From Bin87 sp965217175 (lineage in GTDB: Bacteria; Chloroflexota; Dehalococcoidia; Lucifugimonadales; UBA3495), in contig OZ244251.1 in NCBI GenBank assembly GCA_965217175.1, positions 1,860,001-1,924,000 on the forward strand: a stretch of DNA of 64,000 nucleotides, given 5' to 3'. The position numbers and the translations under genes were made by a program. Shown one piece after another: positions 24,849 through 33,715 of the stretch; position 1 is the first letter of the stretch; each line of letters begins with the position of its first letter. The notes beneath the pieces are model-generated. The model had not been told where the DNA came from, made no database searches, and saw nothing but the letters and a program-made list of their open reading frames with translations.

Positions 24849-25886
24849 TTGAGCAAAAAATTGCAATTGAGCGTAGTTGACCAGTCACCGATGCGCGAGG
24901 GAAGCACGGCCGGTGTAGCGTTGCGGGAAACAATCCAACTGGCGCAGGCCGCCGAAAAAATGGGGTACAACCGCTACTGGGTGGCGGAGCATCACAATTT
25001 ACCCAATTTCGCCGGCACGGCCCCGGAAGTTCTGGTGGGCCAGATTGCCGCCAATACACAACGGATCCGGGTTGGTTCTGGCGGTGTGATGTTGTCGCAC
25101 TACAGTTCCCTGAAGGTGGCGGAAACCTTCCGCATGCTGGATGCCCTGTACCCCGATCGCATCGACCTTGGAATCGGACGGGCGCCCGGCAGCGACCAGA
25201 TCACTGCCGCCGCGCTGGCCTATCCCAGCATGCCCAAAGAAATCAGGCATTTCCCGCAGCAGGTGCGGGATGTGGTCAACTTTTTGAACGACTCGCAACC
25301 GGACGATCACCCGTTCCATGAAATTGCGGCTTCACCCGATGAGCCGGATACCGCGCCACAGGTTTGGTTGCTCGGTTCCCGGTATGAATCGGCGTTTATG
25401 GCGGCGAAGATGGGCTTACCCTTTGCCTACGCTCATTTCTTCGGTATGGGGCCCGATGATGGCCCCCAGATCGTTGAGTCATATCGCCAGAATTTTGAGG
25501 CGTCGGAGAATCTGGAGCAGCCGCTGGTCAATGTGGGAGTTCAGGTTTTGTGCGCCGATACCGAGGAAGAAGCCAGGCGAATTGGGTCGAGCCGCAACCT
25601 GGGACGTCTCCGGTCGGTTACGGGCCGGGCAAAGGGCATACCGTCCCCGGAGTTGGCCTCGGCTTACAAATACCTGGCCAACGAGTGGCAATTTATCCAG
25701 CAGTATCAGCGCAAATGCGTGGACGGCGATCCGGAACAGGTAAAAGCCGGGTTGGAGAAAGTGGCGGAAGACTACCAAACGCCAGACTTGAGCGTGGTTA
25801 CGATCTGCTACAGTTTTGAAGACCGGGTACGTTCCTACGAACTGGTGGCCCGGGCATGTGGCCTGGAACCTTCGGGCTTGGGTTAG
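24849..25886 (+). CDS. LLM-class flavin-dependent oxidoreductase (group 1 luciferase-like)
   Basis: 345 residues, bacterial-luciferase TIM barrel. Diagnostic: LSVVDQSPMREG near the start, AEKMGYNRYWVAEHHNLPNFAGTAPEVLVG, GSGGVMLSHYSSLKVAE, and LGIGRAPGSDQITAAAL, the MsnO8/YhbW-type pattern. Uses FMNH2 or F420; substrate unknown. TTG start with a GAAAGGGG Shine-Dalgarno. Monocistronic: divergent from pst and followed by a terminator for the opposite strand. Confidence 0.88.
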   Translation: MSKKLQLSVVDQSPMREGSTAGVALRETIQLAQAAEKMGYNRYWVAEHHNLPNFAGTAPEVLVGQIAANTQRIRVGSGGVMLSHYSSLKVAETFRMLDALYPDRIDLGIGRAPGSDQITAAALAYPSMPKEIRHFPQQVRDVVNFLNDSQPDDHPFHEIAASPDEPDTAPQVWLLGSRYESAFMAAKMGLPFAYAHFFGMGPDDGPQIVESYRQNFEASENLEQPLVNVGVQVLCADTEEEARRIGSSRNLGRLRSVTGRAKGIPSPELASAYKYLANEWQFIQQYQRKCVDGDPEQVKAGLEKVAEDYQTPDLSVVTICYSFEDRVRSYELVARACGLEPSGLG

Positions 25887-25908
25887 GACCGGGTGGACCT
25901 GGGTTGGC

Positions 25909-25939
25909 AAAAAAAGGCGACGGTTTTTCAACTGTCGCC
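25909..25939 (-). terminator. Rho-independent terminator after the HAD gene
   Basis: On the minus strand GGCGAC/GTCGCC stem extended by GTT/AAC with a GAAA tetraloop, followed by T7 (25909-25915). Sits between convergent LLM and HAD genes. Confidence 0.85.
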
Positions 25940-25974
25940 CTCGCCATTTCCGAGTTGGTGTAGCGGTTGCGAAC

Positions 25975-26700
25975 CTATGCCCCCAGCTTTGCGGCCAGGT
26001 CAACGAAGCTATCGGCTACCACGTTGAACGACGGGTCGGGAGTCGGATCGGGCGTGCGGTCGGGGCCGTGTTCCCGGGGTCTCGGAACGAAGGCGGTGCG
26101 CAAACCTACTTTGGCCGAGGCCAGGAGGTCTCCCTGGTGAGCGGCCACCATCATCACCTGCTCGGGCTTGAGGCCCAGGAGTTTCACCGCGGTGCCATAG
26201 CTTTCCGGGTCGGGCTTGTAATGCTGAGCAACTTCCGCACCCAGAATGCAGTCCCAGGGCATCCCGCCATTCTTGGCCATGTTGGTCATGAGGGCGATGT
26301 TACCGTTGGACATGGGTGCGATGATGAATTTGTACTTGAGCCGGTACAGGCCGGGCACCGTGTCCGGCCACGGCTGGAGGTGGTGCCAGAAATAGGTGAC
26401 CTCCATCTTTTCGTCGTCGCTGAAACCGGAGATTTCATACTCATCGAGAACGTCGTCCAGCGACATGCGGTGCAGTGCGTCAAGGTTTGTCCAGGGAAGT
26501 TCACCGTTGCGGACCTTGTCCATGTACGGGCGATATTTACCGCGCCACGTGTCGGCGAAGGATCCCCAATCCCTCTCGATTCCCTTGATACGGCCCATGT
26601 TTTTGCACTGGGCGATGATGCTGGATCGCCAGTCCACTACCGTACCGAAAACGTCGAAGATGCAGGCCCTGACGTCAAGTCCCAATGCTTCGTTTGCCAT
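25975..26700 (-). CDS. Haloacid dehalogenase type II-like hydrolase
   Basis: 241 residues, HAD superfamily. Motif I ACIFDVFGTVVDWR holds the nucleophilic Asp; motif II is APMSNGN; motif III Lys lies in HYKPDPESYG; motif IV is VAAHQGDLLASAKVGLRTAFV. This matches (S)-2-haloacid dehalogenases, which displace halide from 2-haloalkanoates, but HADs of this group can have other substrates. GGGAGG precedes the ATG; a 35-residue upstream extension seen in frame is not supported. Confidence 0.85.
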   Translation of the reverse strand: MANEALGLDVRACIFDVFGTVVDWRSSIIAQCKNMGRIKGIERDWGSFADTWRGKYRPYMDKVRNGELPWTNLDALHRMSLDDVLDEYEISGFSDDEKMEVTYFWHHLQPWPDTVPGLYRLKYKFIIAPMSNGNIALMTNMAKNGGMPWDCILGAEVAQHYKPDPESYGTAVKLLGLKPEQVMMVAAHQGDLLASAKVGLRTAFVPRPREHGPDRTPDPTPDPSFNVVADSFVDLAAKLGA

Positions 26701-26829
26701 TTTTAGAGCCTCCCTCTGTGGCTGTTGGGTCAACCGTGCGACACCGGTTGGCGAGAATATCCTAGCATAAGGCGCCGCCGGCATCGCGGTCGGCAGTGGG
26801 GCCACTGCGACGACCGGTTACCAGGCGAG

Positions 26830-27567
26830 TCACCGACCGGCGATGTCCAGGAGAATCGTCGACAACTCCTGCGGCGTGGTAACCATGGGGTCATGCCCCG
26901 TGTCGATGCGGTGCACCGGCCAACCGGAGGCGGTGGCCTGCTCAGCCACTGCTTCGAACCCGGATTCGCTGCACAGGATGAACTCGCGACGCAGGTTGTT
27001 TGCGTCAGGATTGCCCGTGCGCACCGCTTGCGAGAACGTGAGTGTTGGCTGAGGCGATAATCGGGGTAGCATAAATGCCTGGTCGGCCGGGTCGGTGATG
27101 GACCAACGATCGGCTATCTCTTCCGCCGTGGTTGGAGGTGCCATGAATGGTTCGCCACTTTCAATGTAATTGCGGATGCGGGCCACGAATTCCGGACCGC
27201 GAACGGTTTGCAACTGGTCTACCATGGCTTCGCCGTCGGCGGGCACCACGCCATTGACATAAACCAGCGCGGCAATCCGTTGTGGGTAGCGTTCAGCAAC
27301 GCCGGTTATCACCATGCCGGCGTAGGCGTGGGCTACCAGGATGGCGTCGGTCAAATCGGCAGATTCCAGGAACTGTCCAATGTCCCTGATGTGCAGGTCG
27401 AGGTTGAGCAGCGCCGGCGGCATGAGGGAAGCGAGGTGTGCCCGGTCGCCGAGCCCGGTCAAACTGGGTGTGTAGACAGTGTGCCCGGCCTGCTGCAAAA
27501 TCGGCGCCACTTTCCACCAGCACCAACCGCCGTGCCAGGCCCCGTGGACGAGTACGAATGTTGCCAT
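26830..27567 (-). CDS. Alpha/beta hydrolase with Ala at the nucleophile position
   Basis: 245 residues, related to the EstC / salicylate-esterase / hydroxynitrile-lyase group: FVLVHGAWHGGWCWWKVAPILQQAGH, TPSLTGLGDRAHL, and RIDTGHDPMVTTP with His225. The elbow expected as GHSYGG is AHAYAG, so Ala81 replaces the serine nucleophile and the flanking glycines are also changed. Hydrolysis by the usual mechanism is therefore not possible; a binding or lyase-like role, or loss of function, are alternatives. Clustered with a Zn alcohol dehydrogenase (20 nt upstream) and the HAD gene. Confidence 0.82.
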   Translation of the reverse strand: MATFVLVHGAWHGGWCWWKVAPILQQAGHTVYTPSLTGLGDRAHLASLMPPALLNLDLHIRDIGQFLESADLTDAILVAHAYAGMVITGVAERYPQRIAALVYVNGVVPADGEAMVDQLQTVRGPEFVARIRNYIESGEPFMAPPTTAEEIADRWSITDPADQAFMLPRLSPQPTLTFSQAVRTGNPDANNLRREFILCSESGFEAVAEQATASGWPVHRIDTGHDPMVTTPQELSTILLDIAGR

Positions 27568-27587
27568 GCTATTGGGTACCTCTTTCC

Positions 27588-28676
27588 CTACATCACCACG
27601 ACGGACCGCAGAACTTCTCCGCGACCCATGCGTTCAAACGCCGTTTCTACTTCGTTGATGGTGATACGTTCGCTCACGAAACCGTCCAGGTCGAGCCGGC
27701 CCTGGAGATACAGGTCGATCAACATCGGAAAATCCCGGGTGGGCAGGCAGTCGCCGTACCACGAGGATTTGAGAGAGCCGCCGCGCCCGAACACCTCGAT
27801 CAGCGGGAGTTCGATTTTCATGGTTGGGTCGGGCACGCCGACCAGCACCACCGTTCCGGCGTGGTCGCGGGCGTAAAATGCCTGCTCATAGGTAACCGGA
27901 TTCCCTACGGCCTCTATCGCAACGTCAACCCCGTTCCCGTCGGTGAGTTCGCGGATGGTGGCCACGGCGTCGGTTTGAGTGGAGTTTATCGTGTGGGTGG
28001 CTCCGAACTTTCTCGCCCATTCCAGCTTGCGATCGTCGATGTCCACCGCGATGATCGTGTTTGCGCCGGCCAGGCGGGCCCCGGCGACAGCGGCATTGCC
28101 CACGCCGCCGCATCCTATGACAGCAACGGAATCCCCGCGTGATACCCCGCCGGTGTTGATTGCTGCTCCCAGACCGGCCATGATGCCGCAACCGATCAGC
28201 CCGGCAGCCAGGGGACTGGCGGCTGGATCCACCTTGACGGCCTGGAGGGCATCAACCAAGGTGAGCTCGCAGAACGCCCCGATTCCCAGAGCCGGAGACA
28301 AAGGGGAGCCGTCTGCCAGCGTCATCTTCTGCTGAGCATTGCGGCTGGCGAAACAGTACCAGGGACGCCCTCGCCGGCACGACCGGCACGTCCCGCATGG
28401 AGCGCGCCAGGCCAGGATAACGAAGTCTCCGGGCTGAACGTTGGTCACGCCTGCGCCGATTTTTTCAACGATGCCGGCTGCCTCGTGCCCCAACAAAAAG
28501 GGAAACTCGTCGTTGATCGCGCCTTCTCGATAATGCAGGTCCGTGTGGCAAACGCCGCAAGCCTGAACCCGCACCAACGTTTCACCCTCTCCGGGGTCTG
28601 GAACCAGGATCGGGACCAGCTCGACGGGAGCGCCTTGAGACCGCGAAATGACGCCTCGTACTTCATTCACTGCCAT
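27588..28676 (-). CDS. Zinc-dependent alcohol dehydrogenase, class III-like
   Basis: 362 residues, medium-chain dehydrogenase/reductase. Catalytic zinc residues in VRVQACGVCHTDLHYREG and GHEAAG; structural-zinc cysteines in APCGTCRSCRRGRPWYC; Rossmann motif VIGCGGVGNAAVAGARLAGA. The pattern resembles S-(hydroxymethyl)mycothiol/glutathione dehydrogenases (formaldehyde detoxification), though substrate is not proven. ATG at 28676 has GGAGG; nine further upstream residues are unlikely. Likely cotranscribed with the downstream alpha/beta hydrolase. Confidence 0.9.
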   Translation of the reverse strand: MAVNEVRGVISRSQGAPVELVPILVPDPGEGETLVRVQACGVCHTDLHYREGAINDEFPFLLGHEAAGIVEKIGAGVTNVQPGDFVILAWRAPCGTCRSCRRGRPWYCFASRNAQQKMTLADGSPLSPALGIGAFCELTLVDALQAVKVDPAASPLAAGLIGCGIMAGLGAAINTGGVSRGDSVAVIGCGGVGNAAVAGARLAGANTIIAVDIDDRKLEWARKFGATHTINSTQTDAVATIRELTDGNGVDVAIEAVGNPVTYEQAFYARDHAGTVVLVGVPDPTMKIELPLIEVFGRGGSLKSSWYGDCLPTRDFPMLIDLYLQGRLDLDGFVSERITINEVETAFERMGRGEVLRSVVVM

Positions 28677-28799
28677 GTGATTTCCTCCGAACCGGCCGCA
28701 CAAAGCTGCCGATGCTGCTCACGGTATAATGCCCGAACCGGTTACTGACGTCAAAACCGGATTGCCTGGCCGGATTGTCTGGATTGAGGGTGGCCGAAT

Positions 28800-29774
28800 A
28801 TGCCGACACGCGTGATTATCGACGCTGACCCCGGTGTGGACGACACTGCTGCAATCCTGCTGGCGCTGGCCAGCCCGGAGTTGGAGATCGAGGCCGTAAC
28901 CGCCATCTACGGCAATGGCTCCATGGCCCAGTGCGCGGCCAACGCCCGGCGGATCCTGGCCGTCGCCGGCCGCAGCGACATACCGGTGTATCCAGGAGCT
29001 GCCGGCCCGCTGCTACGCATCCACACGGCGGATTGGGCCGCGCACATCCACGGCGACGACGCTCTGGGTGGAGAGGGAGCGCGCATAGATTCGGCAGACA
29101 CGGTCGATGCTCCGGTGGGCAACCGGGCGGCGGTGGAAATTGCCCGGCGGGTGCTGGAGTCTCCCGGTGACATCACCGTACTGGCCCTGGGTCGTATGAC
29201 CAATCTGGCGTTGGCCCTGCGCATCGCGCCCGAAATCGCGGTTGCGTTGGCCGGTGTGGTGGTAATGGGTGGAGCAGTTCGGGTGCCGGGGAACGTGTCG
29301 CCGGTGGCAACGGCAAACCTCTATGAAGACCCCGAATCGGCGGCAGTTCTCTACGACTCGGGTGTCCCAATCGTGCAGGTGGGGCTGGATGTTTGCGATC
29401 GTTGCGGGTTTTCAGACTCCCAATTGCATCAACTGAGCCAGTCCGAAGCTCCCGCCGTGCAGCTTCTGGTGCGGGCCACCGGGTTTATCCAGCAGGCGTA
29501 TCGCCGGATGGGTCGGTTCGCTCAGGGAGAGGCGGCGCGGTACAACGACGTGCCGGCGGTGGCGTACGCCGTAGATTCCGGATTGATGCAAACGACCTTG
29601 CTGCCGGTTTCGATTGATACGGCCAGCGATCTGACTCGCGGGCAAACGGTTGTCGACTGGCACGGTGTGACTGGCCGAGCGCCCAACGTGGACGTTTGCC
29701 TGGAGGTGGACGCGGCACGGCTCACCGAGATGGTGGTGGAGCGGTTGATCAATCACGACTGGCCTATCCACTGA
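28800..29774 (+). CDS. Inosine-uridine-type nucleoside hydrolase
   Basis: 324 residues. The calcium-binding fingerprint DADPGVDD is at residues 8-15 (RVIIDADPGVDDTAAILLAL), with VTAIYGNGS and VVVMGGAV further on. Splits ribonucleosides to base and ribose; base preference is not deducible. Divergent from the alcohol dehydrogenase; the intergenic TATAAT at 28731-28736 may serve it. Ended by a strong terminator. Confidence 0.92.
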   Translation: MPTRVIIDADPGVDDTAAILLALASPELEIEAVTAIYGNGSMAQCAANARRILAVAGRSDIPVYPGAAGPLLRIHTADWAAHIHGDDALGGEGARIDSADTVDAPVGNRAAVEIARRVLESPGDITVLALGRMTNLALALRIAPEIAVALAGVVVMGGAVRVPGNVSPVATANLYEDPESAAVLYDSGVPIVQVGLDVCDRCGFSDSQLHQLSQSEAPAVQLLVRATGFIQQAYRRMGRFAQGEAARYNDVPAVAYAVDSGLMQTTLLPVSIDTASDLTRGQTVVDWHGVTGRAPNVDVCLEVDAARLTEMVVERLINHDWPIH

Positions 29775-29808
29775 AAAACCCCGCTCCAGTATGAGCGGGG
29801 TTTTTCGC
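29775..29808. terminator. Bidirectional rho-independent terminator
   Basis: AAAACCCCGCT (29775-29785) / AGCGGGGTTTT (29794-29804), 11-bp stem, 8-nt loop, A-tract on one side and T-tract on the other. Serves nucleoside hydrolase (+) and probably the convergent peroxiredoxin (-). Confidence 0.95.
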
Positions 29809-29830
29809 CGTAGCAGTTGGTGTCGGATGC

Positions 29831-30304
29831 TTACGAGAGGGCTGCCACTGCCGCCTGTACCTCGGCGTAATCGGGTTCGACGCCGGGGCTTTCGGAAACC
29901 CAGTGATAGCGAACCACACCGTCCTTGTCGATGATGGTCACGGCACGTTTGGCGGCCACGTAACCCTGCATTCCAGCCAGACCGGGCAGCGCCACGTCAT
30001 AGGCGTTGACGACCTCGCGATTGTAGTCGCTCAAGAAGGTGTAATTCACATTGTTGGCAGCCTTCCAGGCGGACTGGGCGAAGGGCGGGTCGACGGTGAT
30101 GCCGATAACCTCGGCATTCATCGAGCTGAACTGGTCGATGCGGTCGCGAAGGGCGCACATTTCGGTGGTGCAAACGCCGGTGAACGCACCCGGGAAGAAT
30201 GCGAGAACCACATTTTTGCCCCGATATTCGTTGAGGCTGCGTTGCTGTTGGGGGGTTTCATGCAGCGTGAAATCTGGGGCGGCTTGTCCTACGGTTATGG
30301 CCAT
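29831..30304 (-). CDS. Peroxiredoxin, AhpE/PrxQ (BCP)-like
   Basis: 157 residues, AhpC/TSA fold. Peroxidatic Cys45 lies in FFPGAFTGVCTTEMCALRD; a second Cys at position 50 could be the resolving cysteine, as in PrxQ/BCP enzymes. Reduces peroxides using thioredoxin-like donors. ATG preceded by AGGAGG at good spacing; seven in-frame residues upstream are rejected. Divergent from gamma-glutamyltransferase. Confidence 0.92.
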   Translation of the reverse strand: MAITVGQAAPDFTLHETPQQQRSLNEYRGKNVVLAFFPGAFTGVCTTEMCALRDRIDQFSSMNAEVIGITVDPPFAQSAWKAANNVNYTFLSDYNREVVNAYDVALPGLAGMQGYVAAKRAVTIIDKDGVVRYHWVSESPGVEPDYAEVQAAVAALS

Positions 30305-30564
30305 CGAGGGACCTCCTGGTGGCATTGGCGAATCGAGCAGTGGCGGTTTTCTGGTTGCAATTTACGTGCCGGCAATAGCAGGCATCCGGGGTATATTATC
30401 ACACGCTTACACTTGGGCCGGGTTACGGCAGCGCCACCATGTTGGGCCACGTTGACGGCGGATGACGGAGTGGCCCACTGCCCATTGAATGTGCCTGGCA
30501 GATAGCCCGGGGTCTTCCAGGTGCGTATGGAACAGGCACATGCTAAACTGGCCGCCATCCTTAC

Positions 30565-30590
30565 GAGCGAATATTCAGGAGCGAATATTC
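30565..30590. repeat. Tandem direct repeat upstream of the gamma-glutamyltransferase gene
   Basis: GAGCGAATATTC occurs twice (30565-30576 and 30579-30590), period 14 nt, each with a GAATATTC palindrome; a partial third GGAGCG follows. It lies 27 nt before the start codon. The rest of the 30305-30616 gap shows only a possible extended -10 (TGTGATAAT, minus strand, near 30395-30405) for the peroxiredoxin. Confidence 0.5.
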
Positions 30591-30616
30591 GGAGCGCCCA
30601 ACCTGGAGCGGAAACA

Positions 30617-32218
30617 ATGTTTTTTGATTCACGTCGGTCCACAGTCCATGCGACAAACGGAATGGTCGCAACCAGTCAACCGCTGGCGGCGATGGCCGGC
30701 CTGCGCGTATTAATGGACGGCGGCAACGCTGTGGACGCGGCGGTCGCGACGGCAGCCACCCTGAACGTGGTGGAACCCATGTCCACCGGCGTAGGCGGCG
30801 ATCTTTTCGCCCTGGTCTGGAAGGCATCAAACAAACAGGTTGTTGCTCTCAACGGCAGTGGCCGTTCTCCGATGGCCGCCAGCATCGAAGGTCTGCGAGC
30901 GAAAGGTCACCACCGGATGCCACCCGTTGGGCCTTTGTCGATCTCTGTACCCGGTACTGTGCACGGTTGGGAGACGCTGCTGTCCGGCGAGGGAACGATG
31001 GCGTTATCCGACGTGTTGAAACCGGCCATCAGGTACGCTGAAGGCGGTTTCCCGGTCAGTGACATAATTGCGTTCCAGTGGCAGCAGCAGGAGGGCAAGT
31101 TGGCAGCGCTGCCGTCCGGGCAGGAATTGCTAAAAGATGGCAGGGGCCCCCGCGAAGGGGAGTTGATGAAGATGCCCACCCTCGCCGGGACGTTGCGCAC
31201 GATCTCCGAAGGCGGGAGTGAAGCCTTCTACCGGGGACCCATTGCCACGGCGATGGCCGACTTTGTTCAGGAACAGGGCGGGTGGCTGGCCGAAGCAGAC
31301 CTGGCATCGCACCATTCCGACTGGGACGAACCTATCAAGACGGATTACCGTGGTGTCACTTGCTGGGAATGTCCTCCCAACGGACAGGGGATAATCGCGC
31401 TGGAGGCCCTGAACATCGCAGAAGGTTTCGATATCGCCGCCATGGGACCGCAGAGCGCCGACCGGTATCACCATCTGGTGGAGGCAACGCGGTTGGGATT
31501 CTCAGATGCTTTTGAATATCTGGCCGACCCGCGATCCGTGGAGGTGCCGACAGGGGCGTGGGCGTCCAAGGAATACGCGGCGAAGCGGCGGGCGCTGATC
31601 AAGCCGGATCAGGCGATGGTTACCGCGCCCTACGGCAAGATGGTTCCGGGGAGCGACACGGTATACATAAGCGTTATAGATGGGGCCGGCAACGCCTGCT
31701 CACTGATCAACAGCGTATTCGCCAACTTTGGGTCCGGGCTCGTGGTGCCGGGAACCGGCATTGTCATGCACAACCGGGCGGCGTTATTCCAAATGAATCC
31801 CGAGCATCCCAACGCGCTGGCCGGCGGCAAGCGTCCGTTCCACACGATTATTCCGGCCATGGCGACGCGCGACGATGAGTTGTGGTTGAGTTACGGCGTG
31901 ATGGGCGGATTCATGCAGCCGCAGGGTCATTTGCAGGTTATCAGCAACATGGTCGATTTCGGGATGGATTCCCAGGGGGCGTTGGACGCGCTGCGTTTCC
32001 AGGTTGCGGGTGATGAATTGTGGATGGAAGGGGACGTTGCGAACTCGGTTGTCGATGACCTGCATCGTAGAGGCCACCGCGTTAACGTGATGCACGGGCC
32101 GCATCGGGGAGGGGCCGGAGGCATGGGCGGCGGCCAGATCATCAGCCGCGATCCGGAATCGGGCGTGCTCAGCGGCGGTAGCGAACCTCGAAAGGACGGC
32201 GCCGCAGTCGGCTGGTAA
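30617..32218 (+). CDS. Gamma-glutamyltransferase family protein
   Basis: 533 residues, Ntn-hydrolase proenzyme. N-terminal VATSQPLAAMAGLRVLMDGGNAVDAAVA and STGVGGD are typical; the autoprocessing nucleophile corresponds to Thr348 in GSDTVYISVIDGAGNACS, followed by VPGTGIVMHNR. No signal peptide, so cytoplasmic location is likely; such enzymes include glutathione hydrolases and acylases, so substrate is not fixed. ATG at 30617 follows GGAG; 32 residues of upstream frame contain the repeat element and are rejected. Confidence 0.9.
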   Translation: MFFDSRRSTVHATNGMVATSQPLAAMAGLRVLMDGGNAVDAAVATAATLNVVEPMSTGVGGDLFALVWKASNKQVVALNGSGRSPMAASIEGLRAKGHHRMPPVGPLSISVPGTVHGWETLLSGEGTMALSDVLKPAIRYAEGGFPVSDIIAFQWQQQEGKLAALPSGQELLKDGRGPREGELMKMPTLAGTLRTISEGGSEAFYRGPIATAMADFVQEQGGWLAEADLASHHSDWDEPIKTDYRGVTCWECPPNGQGIIALEALNIAEGFDIAAMGPQSADRYHHLVEATRLGFSDAFEYLADPRSVEVPTGAWASKEYAAKRRALIKPDQAMVTAPYGKMVPGSDTVYISVIDGAGNACSLINSVFANFGSGLVVPGTGIVMHNRAALFQMNPEHPNALAGGKRPFHTIIPAMATRDDELWLSYGVMGGFMQPQGHLQVISNMVDFGMDSQGALDALRFQVAGDELWMEGDVANSVVDDLHRRGHRVNVMHGPHRGGAGGMGGGQIISRDPESGVLSGGSEPRKDGAAVGW

Positions 32219-32283
32219 CCCGCTGGGCGCCGGTTGGGTTGCCGGCTCAGCTGCCCCGGGCGTCCGCCATCGGCGCGCGGTGT

Positions 32284-32682
32284 CTACCTGGCTAGCCAGC
32301 GCCGGAAGCGCTCCCACGTAGATTGCGGAGGGGGAGGATCAACCGGCCTGCCACGCCACATCTGTTGGGGCTGCGATGAAATTCTCTGAATGAACATCCA
32401 GACCAACGCCAATGCCACGATACCAACGCCTGCCAGCGCCAACATCGGCTGGTGGAACAGGATGAGTCCGATCACGACCACGATCAGCCCCAGCAGGGCG
32501 AGTTTCACGGGGGATATGAGGCGCATCCGGGGACGGGGCTGGGGAGCAAATGGAGAAGGCCGATCATCCAGCGGCGGAACCGGAGACACCGGGTGGGGCC
32601 CGTCACCATTGCCATCGGGAATTTCGGCATCCAATTCGTTGAGGATCTGTTCGATTTCCTGTTCGTAGCGGTCTTTCATCAT
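32284..32682 (-). CDS. Hypothetical two-helix membrane protein
   Basis: 132 residues. Acidic N-terminal helix (about 4-20), a Pro-rich linker, two transmembrane helices near 58-76 and 79-98, and a basic C-terminal tail with WERFRRWLAR. No recognised domain. Convergent with gamma-glutamyltransferase and upstream-divergent from rpmH. The N-in/C-in topology predicted from charge would leave both tails in the cytoplasm. Confidence 0.65.
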   Translation of the reverse strand: MMKDRYEQEIEQILNELDAEIPDGNGDGPHPVSPVPPLDDRPSPFAPQPRPRMRLISPVKLALLGLIVVVIGLILFHQPMLALAGVGIVALALVWMFIQRISSQPQQMWRGRPVDPPPPQSTWERFRRWLAR

Positions 32683-32874
32683 GTCACTTCCAGAGTGCTG
32701 GCGACGGTTGGTGCAACTGGATTGTAAGATGCTGTTGTACGTTGATGTGGTGAATTGGCAGGATTATAACGCGGTTGGCCCGCCAACGTAACTGTGGCGC
32801 GGGATCGATGTGGCTTTGGACGCTGGGCATTGGGCCTTCGCAGCAAACGCCGGGCAGAATCGGATCCGGGATTG

Positions 32875-32903
32875 TTGACGGAAAAGGGGTTTGCCAGTAT
32901 AGT
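32875..32903 (+). promoter_or_regulatory. Sigma-70-type promoter for rpmH
   Basis: TTGACG (32875-32880), 17-nt spacer, TATAGT (32898-32903), predicted start about 14 nt before the rpmH ATG. Strong promoter as expected for the ribosomal-protein/RNase P operon. Confidence 0.75.
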
Positions 32904-32923
32904 TTGTGGCCGGAGTTTTGTTT

Positions 32924-33061
32924 ATGCCCAAACGTACTTATCAGCCCAAAAAACGACGCCGCGCCCGCGTGCACGGCTTCCGTTCCCGTTCCCGTACGTC
33001 TGACGGTCGCGCGGTTTTGAGCCGCCGCCGTTTCAAGGGTCGGCATCGGCTGGCCGTCTAG
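32924..33061 (+). CDS. rpmH: 50S ribosomal protein L34
   Basis: 45 residues, MPKRTYQPKKRRRARVHGF, followed by a typical L34 basic C-terminus with RRRFKGRHRLAV. GGAG lies 9 nt upstream of the ATG. First gene of the conserved rpmH-rnpA-yidD-yidC-jag unit that in many genomes lies near the replication origin; no dnaA or DnaA-box cluster is visible on the upstream side here. Confidence 0.97.
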   Translation: MPKRTYQPKKRRRARVHGFRSRSRTSDGRAVLSRRRFKGRHRLAV

Positions 33062-33105
33062 CGTTCCCGCTTTCCTGCCTGTTTAGTACCGTTCTCGGCT
33101 GACGC

Positions 33106-33501
33106 ATGCAAAGACGTTCCCGGCTTAGCAGCGGGTCCCGTATTTCGGAGATTCACCAGAATGGAAGCAGTGCAGCCAATAATCTGCTGGTGTTCCGTGT
33201 GCTCCCGAACGGCTCTGATCAGAGTCGGTTTTGCTTTGTAGCCGGCAAACGGGTGGGGAACGCGGTTGTGAGGAATAGAATCAAACGGCGTTTGCGAGAA
33301 GTTGTTCGCAATACGCCTACCCGTCCCGGATGGGACACCGTGATAATTGCCCGCCGCGGCGCAGGAGAAGCCGGGTTTAACGGTCTGGAAAGGGCGGTGC
33401 ATAACCTGATGCATCGCACCAAAATTGCGGAACCCCTCACGCCGCGCGAGGATACCGCCGTGAGTCGCCCGCCCGATACCGTGGTGGGGTTGGCCCCTTG
33501 A
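33106..33501 (+). CDS. rnpA: Ribonuclease P protein component
   Basis: 131 residues. Protein subunit of RNase P for tRNA 5' maturation. Signature FVAGKRVGNAVVRNRIKRRLREVVR (RNR motif) is intact. The C-terminal about 20 residues beyond the usual domain are Pro/Thr-rich. Its stop overlaps the TTG start of yidD. Confidence 0.95.
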   Translation: MQRRSRLSSGSRISEIHQNGSSAANNLLVFRVLPNGSDQSRFCFVAGKRVGNAVVRNRIKRRLREVVRNTPTRPGWDTVIIARRGAGEAGFNGLERAVHNLMHRTKIAEPLTPREDTAVSRPPDTVVGLAP

Positions 33502-33707
33502 GCGCTGCCGCGATCGTCGTGATCCGCTTGTATCAACAGGCGGTGTCTCCCTATTTACCGTCGATGTGCCGGTTTGAACCGTCCTGCTCCCACTATGCCT
33601 CGGAAGCTATCGCGACTCATGGATTGTTGAAAGGCGGATTGATGGGTGTGAAACGAATACTGCGTTGTCGCCCTCGCGGTGGCAGCGGATACGACCCGGT
33701 GGTGTAG
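33498..33707 (+). CDS. yidD: Membrane protein insertion efficiency factor YidD
   Basis: 69 residues with the hallmark RLYQQAVSPYLPSMCRFEPSCSHYASEAI and GVKRILRCRPRGGSGYDPV. YidD helps YidC-dependent membrane insertion. Start TTG at 33498 overlaps the end of rnpA by 4 nt, as commonly seen. Confidence 0.95.
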   Translation: MSAAAIVVIRLYQQAVSPYLPSMCRFEPSCSHYASEAIATHGLLKGGLMGVKRILRCRPRGGSGYDPVV

Positions 33708-33715
33708 CCGAATCA

